NCBI RefSeq assembly: GCF_024612015.1
Contig: NZ_CP102512.1
Location: forward strand, 8,184,001-8,248,000
Length of the DNA: 64,000 nucleotides
Direction of reading: 5' to 3'
Origin: Streptomyces sp. CA-210063
Lineage (GTDB): Bacteria; Actinomycetota; Actinomycetes; Streptomycetales; Streptomycetaceae
A program made the translations under genes and the position numbers. The notes below the pieces were generated by a model that was not told the DNA's origin, did no database searches, and was given only the letters and a program-made list of their open reading frames with translations. Position 1 is the first letter of the stretch, and each line of letters begins with the position of its first letter. Of this stretch, positions 57,482 to 64,000 are shown in pieces.

Positions 57482-59164
57482 TCAGGCCAGCAGGTCCAGG
57501 CAGTCGAACGAGGTGCCCGGACTCAGGAAGTCCGTGCCGCTCGAACCACTGACGATGTTGATCTTCAGGATGTTGTACTCACCGGTGTTCGACTTCCACG
57601 CACTGGCAGGGACGCTGTAGGTGAACGTGTGGTTGTTCCCCCGGTACGACCCCGTGGTGAGCGAGCGGGTGGAGGGCTGCTTGGGAGCCGCCGGGATCGG
57701 CGAGACCCAGTCGTTGACTGATACCCGCGGTCGCCCGCCCGCGAACGCGTCCGTGACGCCGATACGCAGGGTGTGCGCGGCGGCGGCCTGGGCGGCGGTG
57801 AGCTTGAAGTAGATGAGGATGCCGTCGTTGACGGCCTGCCACATGTACGCGGGGAAGGACGCGGCCGGGTCCCCGCTGCCGAGCGTGACGTTGCCCGTCC
57901 ACTTCGCCGCCCGGCCGTCGGAGGGATGCGCGTACGTCATCAGCTCGGCGTTCTTGAACTCGCCGGGTGTGCCGTCCCAGTCGCCGAGCCGCCAGACGGT
58001 CTTCGCGGCGGAGGGATCGCCGGTGAGGGTGATGCTGTTCAGCGCGGTCGAGCCGCCCGCCGTCACCTTCACCTCCCGGGTGTGCACGGCCAGCTCGCCC
58101 TTGTAGACGGTCAGCGTGTACGTGCCCGGCAGCATCCCCTTGCAGGAGAAGGCGCCGGTGCCGGCGGCCGCCTTCGCCCAGTACTGGGCGTCCGCGTTGG
58201 CGAAGCCGACCGTGTAGGCGTACGTGGCGTCCATGCCCTTGAGGCCCACGCCGGCCACCTTGCCGCGCCCGGCCTTGCCGACCCAGCCGGTGATGCCCAG
58301 TCCGTCCACCCAGGAGGTGTCCAGCTTGTCGTGGGACAGGGAGGACGAGGGCGCCCCGCCGTTCGTGAAGGCAAGGACGTAGGGGCCCTGGAGGCCGAAA
58401 CGTTCCGCCTCCGTCTGGGCCTGGTTGTAGTGCAGGATCTCGTAGAGCCCGGCGCCCAGGTCGTTGGAGTGACGCAGCAGCGAGCGGTAGAAGGGGCCGC
58501 CGGAGGCCTTCTCGTGGTTGGAGCGGACGATCCACAGGCCGACCGAACCGGTGGTGAAGCCGATGTGGTCGTAGTCGATGACCCGCTTGCCCGAGTAGTG
58601 CTTGGAGTGGGTCGTGCCGTCCGAGCGCCGCCAGACGTCACCGGCCTCGATGACCTTGTCGGAGGCCTCGATCCAGGAGTCCGGGCCCTCGTTGGGGAAC
58701 ATCCCGGACTTCAGACGGACGAGGAAGCGGGTCGCCGTGAAGGACGCGTCCGCCTTGTTCGTCCACAGGTAGATGTTGTTCTGGCCGCTGCGGGCCGCGT
58801 ACCACTGGGTGATCGCGCCGTGCACGGCCTTGATCAGGATCGTCGACCCGGACTGCTCGATGGTGACGGTCGAGGCGCCGAGACCGGACTCGACGTGGGA
58901 GTGCTTGCCGCCGTAGCCCTCGTACTCCTTGCCCTTGTGGACGAGGGACGTGATGTCGCCGGTGGTCTTGGAGACCTTGAAGACCAGGTCGGCCCCGGTG
59001 TCGACGACGAGGTTCCTGCCGTCGTCGGAGTGGCCGAAGCCGGCGGCGGAGGCGGTGGAGAGGAGGCCGGTGCCGCCCGCGACGGCGGCACCGGTGGCGG
59101 CGACGCCGAGGGCGCCGGCCCCGAGCACGCGTCGGCGCGTGAGACGTCTCTTGTGGGTGCTCAA
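57482..59164 (-). CDS. Secreted rhamnogalacturonan endolyase, PL4
   Basis: 560 residues from TTG 59164, preceded by GGAGAA; no ATG or GTG with a site fits better, so this is a rare TTG start. Twin-arginine signal LTRRRVLGAGALGVAATGAAVAGG. An N-terminal beta-sandwich (GRNLVVDTGADLVFKVSKTTGDITSLVHKGKEYEGYGG), a central FnIII-like part (GMLPGTYTLTVYKGELAVHTREVKV) and a C-terminal CBM-like part with VWRLGDWDGTPGEFKNAELMTYAHPSD make up the three-domain PL4 layout. Cuts the rhamnose-galacturonate backbone of rhamnogalacturonan I by elimination. Complements CE12 and the PL1/PL3/PL9 lyases. Confidence 0.9.
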   Translation of the reverse strand: MSTHKRRLTRRRVLGAGALGVAATGAAVAGGTGLLSTASAAGFGHSDDGRNLVVDTGADLVFKVSKTTGDITSLVHKGKEYEGYGGKHSHVESGLGASTVTIEQSGSTILIKAVHGAITQWYAARSGQNNIYLWTNKADASFTATRFLVRLKSGMFPNEGPDSWIEASDKVIEAGDVWRRSDGTTHSKHYSGKRVIDYDHIGFTTGSVGLWIVRSNHEKASGGPFYRSLLRHSNDLGAGLYEILHYNQAQTEAERFGLQGPYVLAFTNGGAPSSSLSHDKLDTSWVDGLGITGWVGKAGRGKVAGVGLKGMDATYAYTVGFANADAQYWAKAAAGTGAFSCKGMLPGTYTLTVYKGELAVHTREVKVTAGGSTALNSITLTGDPSAAKTVWRLGDWDGTPGEFKNAELMTYAHPSDGRAAKWTGNVTLGSGDPAASFPAYMWQAVNDGILIYFKLTAAQAAAAHTLRIGVTDAFAGGRPRVSVNDWVSPIPAAPKQPSTRSLTTGSYRGNNHTFTYSVPASAWKSNTGEYNILKINIVSGSSGTDFLSPGTSFDCLDLLA

Positions 59165-59195
59165 GGGTGGTTCTCCGGGATTGTCGGATCTGGGG

Positions 59196-60026
59196 TTACT
59201 TGTATGTGAGGGCAGATGACGGGAACTTGCAGGTGGTTCCGTCCGCGCCCACGCCGATCTGGGTCGGCTCCTTGCCCGAGCTGTTGCCCTTGAAGCGCAC
59301 GCAGGTCTTGACCTTCTTCTTGGGGTCACCGTGGATGCGGATCTTCGAGAGCGTGGCGGTGTCGCCGTAGTTGGCGTTGACGCCGACGATCGCCTTCAGG
59401 GGTGCCACGACGTCGATGTCGCTCAGCACGATCGTGCGCTTGTACTGCTTCGCGCAGTTGCCGCAGGAGCGCACCAGCTTGCCGGAGTTCCGCACGCGGA
59501 AGCCGGTGATGGTGAGCTTCCCGGCGCCGTTGAACTGGAAGACCTTGTCCGCGGCCTTCCTCGCGCCGCCCCCGACGACCTTGTACACGGCCTTCGACGA
59601 CTTGCCCTTGAAGCTGGCGGCGTCCTCACCGACGTCCAGCCACCACACGTTCTTGAGGGTGCAGCTGCCCTTGCAGTGCACTCCGTCCGCTCCCGGGACG
59701 CCGATGATCACGTTCTTCAGGACCGCGCCGTCCGCCAGCTCGAAGATCGGGTCCTGGCCCTCGTCCTGGCCGCCGCCGCCGAGCGCGCCCTTGCCGAAGA
59801 ACTTCTTCAGCTTGCCGTCGTACGTGCCCGACACCTTGATCGTCGAGGAGACGGCCTTGCTGCCCTTGGCCGTCGGCCAGGTCGCGGCGGCGCCGGCGGT
59901 GGACAGCAGCGACGTCGTGACGACGGCCCCGCCGGTGAGGGCGAGGGCGGCCACCGAGCCGATCACGGCCCGCCGGCGGGTGACCCGACGGCGGTGCCGG
60001 ACGCGCTGTTCTGCAGGTGCGGTCAT
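59196..60026 (-). CDS. Secreted pectate lyase, PL3
   Basis: 276 residues from ATG 60026 (AAGGAA upstream). Twin-arginine signal VTRRRAVIGSVAALALTGGAVVTT, then PL3 catalytic core: KVSGTYDGKLKKFFGKGALGGGGQDEGQDPIFELADGAVLKNVIIG, the family block DGVHCKGSCTLKNVWWLDVGEDAASFK, and Cys pairs (HCKGSC, SCGNCAK, KTCVRF). PL3 enzymes are small, calcium-dependent, and active on low-ester pectin. Shares the leader element with the 56141 gene. 31 bases separate its stop from the PL4 start, so the two may be co-transcribed. Confidence 0.93.
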   Translation of the reverse strand: MTAPAEQRVRHRRRVTRRRAVIGSVAALALTGGAVVTTSLLSTAGAAATWPTAKGSKAVSSTIKVSGTYDGKLKKFFGKGALGGGGQDEGQDPIFELADGAVLKNVIIGVPGADGVHCKGSCTLKNVWWLDVGEDAASFKGKSSKAVYKVVGGGARKAADKVFQFNGAGKLTITGFRVRNSGKLVRSCGNCAKQYKRTIVLSDIDVVAPLKAIVGVNANYGDTATLSKIRIHGDPKKKVKTCVRFKGNSSGKEPTQIGVGADGTTCKFPSSALTYK

Positions 60027-60064
60027 GAACCCGATTCCTTGGTGGTGGTGACTCTTGCGCCTCT

Positions 60065-60095
60065 TGGTCGCCACCGGTGGGGAAAGGGTTGCCGT
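60065..60095 (-). promoter_or_regulatory. Leader element shared with the PL9 gene, copy 2
   Basis: Minus-strand copy of the 31-base element (27/31 matches to 56040-56070), 38 bases before the PL3 ATG. Contains CCACCGGTGG, a perfect palindrome. The region upstream (60096-60110) is directly next to the anti-sigma-like gene's stop, so the element is in the 5' leader. Confidence 0.7.
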
Positions 60096-60110
60096 CTCCG
60101 CGAGATTTCT

Positions 60111-60980
60111 TTACGAATCGCCTTCGTCTGTGGAGTCGTCGTCGTTGCCCTCGAAGTCGCCCGCCACCGCGAGGTCGTCGCCGGCGGCCTTCGCCGCCAT
60201 CGCGTAGCGGTCGTCGCCCGCGTCCCGGCCGCCGCGCTCGTGGTTGTACTGCCCGGCGAAGACGAACTCGCCCTTCGGGACCGTACGGCCGTCCTTCAGC
60301 ACCCAGGTGTAGACCAGGAAGCCGTCGTCCTCCTCGACCGTGAGGTCGAAGTCCTGCTCCGGCAGCGAGCGCCAGGCGCCGGCGGAGGTGACCCCGCCGG
60401 TCTGGGCGATCCGCAACTGGACGGTCAGCTCGGTGAGTTGCTCGTCCGTCTTCAGGGTCACATTGCTCTGCGCCCAGAAGTCGTTGCTGTGCGGGTCGAC
60501 CGAACCGTCCGACCAGAGCGGACCGTCCTCCTCGTCCCCCGAGGTGGGCAGCTCCGGCGCGGACGTGTCCTTGGTGGACGGGCTCGTGGACGGGGTCGAG
60601 CGGGGTTCCTTCTGCTTCTCGCCGCCGCCGGCGCTCGGGCCCGGCTGGTCGGGCGGGACCGGTGCCCGGCTCGTCGCGGCCGGGGAGTCGACCGGCGTCG
60701 GGGAGACCGCGACCGTCTGGTCGGCCGGTGGCTTCTCCTCGCCCTTCACCGCGGAGGCGACCGCGTAACCGCCGACCGCGAGCACACCCGCGACACCGGC
60801 GGTGGCGGTGACCACCCGCACCCAGCCCCACAGCGGCGGACGCGTCGCCTCGCGGACGCGGCGCTCCCCGGGGGCGGCCATGCCGCGCTCGATCCGGGCC
60901 AGGATGCGGGCGCGGTCGGGCTCGTGCGCCTCGGCCGACTCGCGCAGCCGGGCACGCAGCTCCTCGTGCACGTCCCTCAT
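60111..60980 (-). CDS. Membrane-anchored protein next to a SigE-family sigma gene (possible anti-sigma or regulator)
   Basis: 289 residues from ATG 60980, overlapping the sigma factor stop by ATGA. N-terminal soluble helix-rich region 1-48 (HEELRARLRESAEAHEPDRARILARIERGM), one TM segment (about 51-75, WVRVVTATAGVAGVLAVGGYAVAS), a Pro/Ser/Thr-rich linker and a secreted C-terminal domain (about 140-270; TVQLRIAQTGGVTSAGAW, VYTWVLKDG). The layout (cytoplasmic helical head, single TM, extracellular sensor) fits an anti-sigma factor though no zinc HxxxCxxC motif is seen. Likely senses an envelope or extracellular signal and controls the partner sigma factor. Could be an unrelated membrane protein. 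Confidence 0.75.
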   Translation of the reverse strand: MRDVHEELRARLRESAEAHEPDRARILARIERGMAAPGERRVREATRPPLWGWVRVVTATAGVAGVLAVGGYAVASAVKGEEKPPADQTVAVSPTPVDSPAATSRAPVPPDQPGPSAGGGEKQKEPRSTPSTSPSTKDTSAPELPTSGDEEDGPLWSDGSVDPHSNDFWAQSNVTLKTDEQLTELTVQLRIAQTGGVTSAGAWRSLPEQDFDLTVEEDDGFLVYTWVLKDGRTVPKGEFVFAGQYNHERGGRDAGDDRYAMAAKAAGDDLAVAGDFEGNDDDSTDEGDS

Positions 60981-61582
60981 CGGTCCCTTCCTCCGCTGCT
61001 CGGCACACCCGCGCCGGTCACACTCGTGCCCGTCACGCCCGCGGTGCCGTTCACGCCCGCGTGCATACGCCGCGGTGCGTCCCCGGTGCCGAGCAGCTTC
61101 TGCAACTCGGCCATCCCCTTGGACGTCTGGCTCTTCACCGTACCGACCGAGACCCCGAGGGCGAGCGCCGTGTCCTTCTCCGAGAGATCGAAGGCATGCC
61201 GCAGGACCACACACGCCCGCTTGCGGAACGGCAGCCTGCGCAGCGCCGACTGGACGTCGACCACGCCGGCCACATCGGGATTCTCGGTCTTCTCCTCGCG
61301 CTGCGACCAGAACAGTGTGATCCTGCGGCGCTCGCGGACCGCGCTGCGGATCCGGGTGCGGGCCAGATTGGCGACGACACCGCGGGCGTACGCCACCGGA
61401 TGGTCCGCCGCGCGGACCCGGTCCCAGCGGTGCCACAACGCGAGCAACGCGTCCGCGGCCAGGTCGTCGGCGGCGTCGGCCTCACCCGTCAGCAGATGGG
61501 CCAGGCGGGACAGTTCGGCATAATGCCGTTCGAAGAAAGCGTGGAACTCCACGGAGGCTGCGTCGTCGACGACAGTGCCCAC
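60977..61582 (-). CDS. SigE-family RNA polymerase sigma factor (ECF/sigma-70 group IV)
   Basis: 201 residues from GTG 61582 (GAGAGG site). Region 2 (SVEFHAFFERHYAELSRLAHLLTGEADAADDLAADALLALWHRWDRV) and region 4 (LPFRKRACVVLRHAFDLSEKDTALALGVSVGTVKSQTSKGMAELQKLLG) of SigE-family (TIGR02983) factors; the VGTVKSQTSKG helix-turn-helix is typical. Coupled to a downstream membrane protein gene. Its gene ends next to the pectin locus, so it could influence PL3 expression, but no promoter evidence is offered. The C-terminal tail after region 4 is Gly/Thr-rich. Confidence 0.92.
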   Translation of the reverse strand: MGTVVDDAASVEFHAFFERHYAELSRLAHLLTGEADAADDLAADALLALWHRWDRVRAADHPVAYARGVVANLARTRIRSAVRERRRITLFWSQREEKTENPDVAGVVDVQSALRRLPFRKRACVVLRHAFDLSEKDTALALGVSVGTVKSQTSKGMAELQKLLGTGDAPRRMHAGVNGTAGVTGTSVTGAGVPSSGGRDR

Positions 61583-61852
61583 GGGGACCTCTCTTCTCGC
61601 TGCGGCCACAGACAGCCGAGCCTGCTGCCCGTGCGTGTCATGTGAATGACATGTGATCGTCCGGGGTCGACTCCCGACGAGATCCGGAAGAGTAGCAGTG
61701 ATCGTGAAAGGTGTTCGTACGCGGCGTCGAACGCCGTCTTGCAGGGAGAACTCCGATTCCGTAACACGGAGAAAACCTGAATCGGGTTCAACAGGGGAAC
61801 AATCCAGCCAGCATCCGCGCGTAGTCCACGCACGTCACTAGGAGCACCGTTC
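61583..61852. promoter_or_regulatory. Divergent region between sigma factor and NCS2 permease genes
   Basis: Holds the palindrome TGTCAT-GTGA-ATGACA at 61636-61651, and an AT-richer stretch from about 61740 (TTCCGTAACACGGAGAAAACCTGAATC). No gene. The palindrome is a candidate operator for either neighbour. Confidence 0.45.
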
Positions 61853-63304
61853 ATGTCCGACGCACAGAAGGTGGCCGACCGTCCCGGAGCCGCGCCACCC
61901 GGGGCGAGCAGCGTCGATCGCTTCTTCAAGATCACCGCTCGGGGATCCACCTTCGCCCGGGAGGTACGCGGCGGCTTCGCCACGTTCTTCACGATGGCGT
62001 ACATCCTTGTCCTGAATCCCATCATCCTCGGCAGCGCCAAGGACAAGTACGGCCACACCCTCGACGGCGCCGAACTCGTCACCGCCACCGCCCTCGTGGC
62101 CGCCGTGATGACGATCATCATGGGCGTCGGCGGCAACCTGCCGCTCGCACTCGCCGCCGGCCTCGGACTCAACGCGGTCGTCGCCTTCCAGATAGCCCCG
62201 CTGATGAGCTGGTCCGACGCGATGGGCCTGGTCGTCCTCGAAGGCCTCCTCATCTGCGTCCTGGTGGTCACGGGCCTGCGCGAGGCCGTCATGCACGCCA
62301 TCCCGCAGGCGCTCAAGCAGGCGATCAGCGTCGGCATCGGCCTGTTCATCGCCTTCATCGGCTTCGTCGACGCCGGGTTCGTCACCCGTATCCCGGACAT
62401 CGCGAACACCACCGTCCCGGTGCAGCTCGGCGCCACCGGCGCGCTGTCCGGCTGGCCCATCCTGGTCTTCTGTCTCGGTGTCCTGCTGACCATCGGCCTC
62501 CTCGCCCGCAAGGTGAAGGGCGCGATCCTCATCAGCATCCTGACGATGACGGTCGTTGCGATCGTGATCAACTCGGTGGCCGACATCAAGAGCTGGGGCC
62601 TGACCACCCCGAAGGTCCCCGACGACATCGTCGCCGCCCCAGAGTTCGGACTGATCGGCGACTTCAGCCTGTTCGGCTCGTTCGGCGAGACCACCGTCAT
62701 CACGGTCGTCCTGCTGATCTTCACCCTGCTGCTGTCGGACTTCTTCGACACCATGGGCACGGTCGTCGGCATCACCGCCGAGGCGGGCCTGCTGGACGAG
62801 GAGGGCAAGGTCCCGAACCTCGGCCGGGTCCTCCTCATCGACGGTGCCGCGGCCGTCGCGGGCGGCGCGGCCTCCTCGTCCTCCGCGACCTCCTACATCG
62901 AGTCCGCGGCCGGCGTCGGCGAGGGCTCGCGCACCGGTTTCTCCAACCTGATCACCGGCGGCCTCTTCGCGGTGGCGCTCTTCCTCACCCCGCTGCTGAC
63001 CATCGTCCCCATGCAGGCCGCCGCCCCCGCGCTCGTCGCCGTCGGCTTCCTGATGATGACCCAGGTCAAGAACATCGACTGGGACAAGTACGAGATCGCC
63101 ATCCCGGCGTTCCTCACCATCGCCGTGATGCCGTTCACCTACTCCATCACCAACGGCATCGGCGCCGGCTTCCTCGCCTTCGTCCTCATCAAGACGGTCC
63201 TCGGCAAGGCCAAGGAGATCCACTGGCTGCTGTGGGGCACCTCGGCCCTGTTCCTGGTGTACTTCGCGATCAACCCGATCCAGCAGCTGTTCGGGGTCAA
63301 GTAA
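61853..63304 (+). CDS. NCS2-family purine permease (AzgA/PbuG type)
   Basis: 483 residues, the usual length. About 14 TM segments. Motifs: GFATFFTMAYILVLNPIIL (the NCS2/AzgA start), LAAGLGLNAVVAFQ, LLSDFFDTMGTVVGITAEAGLLDEEGKVP (the conserved DFFDTMGT block), SSSSATSYIESAAGVGEGSRTG and TQVKNIDW. AzgA-type transporters bring in hypoxanthine, guanine or adenine by proton symport. AGGAGC lies 9 bases before the ATG. Not linked to the pectin genes. Terminated by a hairpin. Confidence 0.95.
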   Translation: MSDAQKVADRPGAAPPGASSVDRFFKITARGSTFAREVRGGFATFFTMAYILVLNPIILGSAKDKYGHTLDGAELVTATALVAAVMTIIMGVGGNLPLALAAGLGLNAVVAFQIAPLMSWSDAMGLVVLEGLLICVLVVTGLREAVMHAIPQALKQAISVGIGLFIAFIGFVDAGFVTRIPDIANTTVPVQLGATGALSGWPILVFCLGVLLTIGLLARKVKGAILISILTMTVVAIVINSVADIKSWGLTTPKVPDDIVAAPEFGLIGDFSLFGSFGETTVITVVLLIFTLLLSDFFDTMGTVVGITAEAGLLDEEGKVPNLGRVLLIDGAAAVAGGAASSSSATSYIESAAGVGEGSRTGFSNLITGGLFAVALFLTPLLTIVPMQAAAPALVAVGFLMMTQVKNIDWDKYEIAIPAFLTIAVMPFTYSITNGIGAGFLAFVLIKTVLGKAKEIHWLLWGTSALFLVYFAINPIQQLFGVK

Positions 63305-63320
63305 CCACCGCGCCCCGTAA

Positions 63321-63350
63321 GGGGCGCGGGGAACTGCGCGACCAGCCACA
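63321..63350 (+). repeat. Interspersed repeat, copy 6
   Basis: GGGGCGCGGGGAACTGCGCG then ACCAGCCACA, 17 bases after the permease stop. GCGCCCC-gtaa-GGGGCGC (63310-63327) forms a hairpin at its left edge. Confidence 0.8.
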
Positions 63351-63371
63351 TACGGCCGGCAGTCGAAAACG

Positions 63372-63405
63372 AAGGGCCGCCCCCGGGGGGAGAGGGGCGG
63401 CCCTT
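63372..63405. terminator. Strong bidirectional hairpin
   Basis: AAGGGCCGCCCC (63372-63383) pairs with GGGGCGGCCCTT (63394-63405) around a purine-rich loop, followed by CTTATT on the plus side. Sits between the convergent NCS2 and PBP genes. Sequence relative of the 12837 terminator. Confidence 0.9.
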
Positions 63406-63421
63406 CTTATTCAGGTGGTCT

Positions 63422-64000
63422 TCAACCCTTCAGCGCCGCCTCCATCACGGCCCTCGCAACCGGCGCGGCCAACCCGTTGCCGCTGACCTCCGACCGCGCC
63501 GCGTTCGACTGCTCGACGACGACCGCGACAGCGACCTCCTTGCCGTCGGCCTTCCCGTACGACGTGAACCAGGCGTACGGCGTCTTGCTGTTCTTCTCGC
63601 CGTTCTGGGCCGTACCGGTCTTGCCGCCCACGGTCGCCCCGCTGATCCGCGCGTTCGTACCCGTGCCGTCCTCCACGACCGTCCGCATCGCCGACTGCAA
63701 CTGCTCGGCGGTCTCCGAGCTGACGATCTCCTTGGTGTCCGCCTCGGCGTCGTAGTCCTCCAGGACATCGCCGCCACTGTTGGTGATCTGCGCGACCATG
63801 TGCGGCGAGACCAGCTTGCCGCCGTTCGCTATCGCCGCCGACACCATGGCCATCTGGAGCGGCGTCGCGGTGACGTCGTACTGGCCGATGCCTGTCAGGG
63901 CCGTGGAGGGCCTGTTCATGTCCGACGGGTAGACGCTCTCGTAGGCCCGCACGGGCACGTCCTGCGTCTTGTCGTTGAAGCCGAACTTCTCGGCCGTCGC
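63422..64000 (-). CDS. Penicillin-binding transpeptidase (class B PBP), C-terminal fragment
   Basis: 193 codons from the window edge to the stop at 63422; the N-terminus is outside the window. The C-terminal transpeptidase domain is visible: ALTGIGQYDVTATPLQMAMVSAAIANGG, the KTGTAQNG box (KTG triad), and the AVAVVVEQSN strand. The SxxK and SxN motifs would lie upstream. Layout matches PbpA/PBP2-like enzymes that cross-link peptidoglycan outside the membrane. Confidence 0.93.
   Translation of the reverse strand, partial: ATAEKFGFNDKTQDVPVRAYESVYPSDMNRPSTALTGIGQYDVTATPLQMAMVSAAIANGGKLVSPHMVAQITNSGGDVLEDYDAEADTKEIVSSETAEQLQSAMRTVVEDGTGTNARISGATVGGKTGTAQNGEKNSKTPYAWFTSYGKADGKEVAVAVVVEQSNAARSEVSGNGLAAPVARAVMEAALKG

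Overview
The window is typical Streptomyces (or close actinomycete) chromosome. GC content is very high with strong third-position GC bias, GTG starts are common, many genes overlap by 4 bases (GTGA or ATGA), and TTA codons are almost absent. Gene families such as AfsA, SARP, SigE-type sigma factors, TerD and MmyB-type XRE regulators also fit. No rRNA, tRNA, CRISPR array, IS element or prophage was seen. The first gene (TerD-like) and the last (a penicillin-binding transpeptidase) run off the window.

Layout. 1-5 kb: TerD fragment, DeoR regulator, a uronate-dehydrogenase-like gene diverging from a kdgD-like dehydratase, and an unknown protein coupled to kdgD. Together these suggest oxidative galacturonate catabolism. 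5-8 kb: an ArsR regulator between two SRPBCC genes behind paired palindromic operators, then an MFS exporter. 8-10 kb: a split methylmalonyl-CoA mutase whose small subunit starts inside a tandemly duplicated ribosome-binding unit. 10-12.8 kb: two medium-chain reductases and a metallo-hydrolase.

13.1-28.3 kb is a biosynthetic cluster: AfsA homologue, KASIII-like protein, ACP, KASII, two SDRs, FabH, FAD monooxygenase and HAD phosphatase in one run. It is followed by an aldo/keto reductase, MFS exporter, hotdog thioesterase, MarR, a SARP activator with a TTA (bldA) codon, and a second KASIII-like gene coupled to a secreted cupin. The best reading is a dedicated type II fatty-acid-like pathway feeding an AfsA enzyme, so a gamma-butyrolactone, butenolide or furan-type product. 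This is the most interesting candidate system here. 28.6-33.7 kb holds accessory genes (XRE/MFS pair, aldo/keto reductase, TIGR03086 protein, MBL hydrolase).

33.8-60.0 kb is a large pectin-utilisation locus. It has a GntR regulator with an operator array, a DHDPS-family and an IlvD/Edd sugar-acid enzyme, ABC sugar permeases plus a binding protein but no ATPase, three PL1 domains, two PL9, one PL3, one PL4, three CE8 pectinesterase domains (one fused to PL1), a CE12 acetylesterase, an alpha/beta hydrolase, two GH43 enzymes, and an oxidoreductase/PmoA pair. Secreted enzymes would cut and de-esterify homogalacturonan and rhamnogalacturonan I, the ABC system would import oligomers, and cytosolic GH43 and sugar-acid enzymes would finish them. 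One GH43 gene carries a TTA codon. 60.1-64 kb: anti-sigma-like membrane protein and SigE-family sigma factor, an NCS2 purine permease, and the PBP fragment.

Two interspersed intergenic repeat families and several short tandem arrays (7-28 bp units) punctuate the window. Two pectate lyase genes share a nearly identical 31-base leader element.
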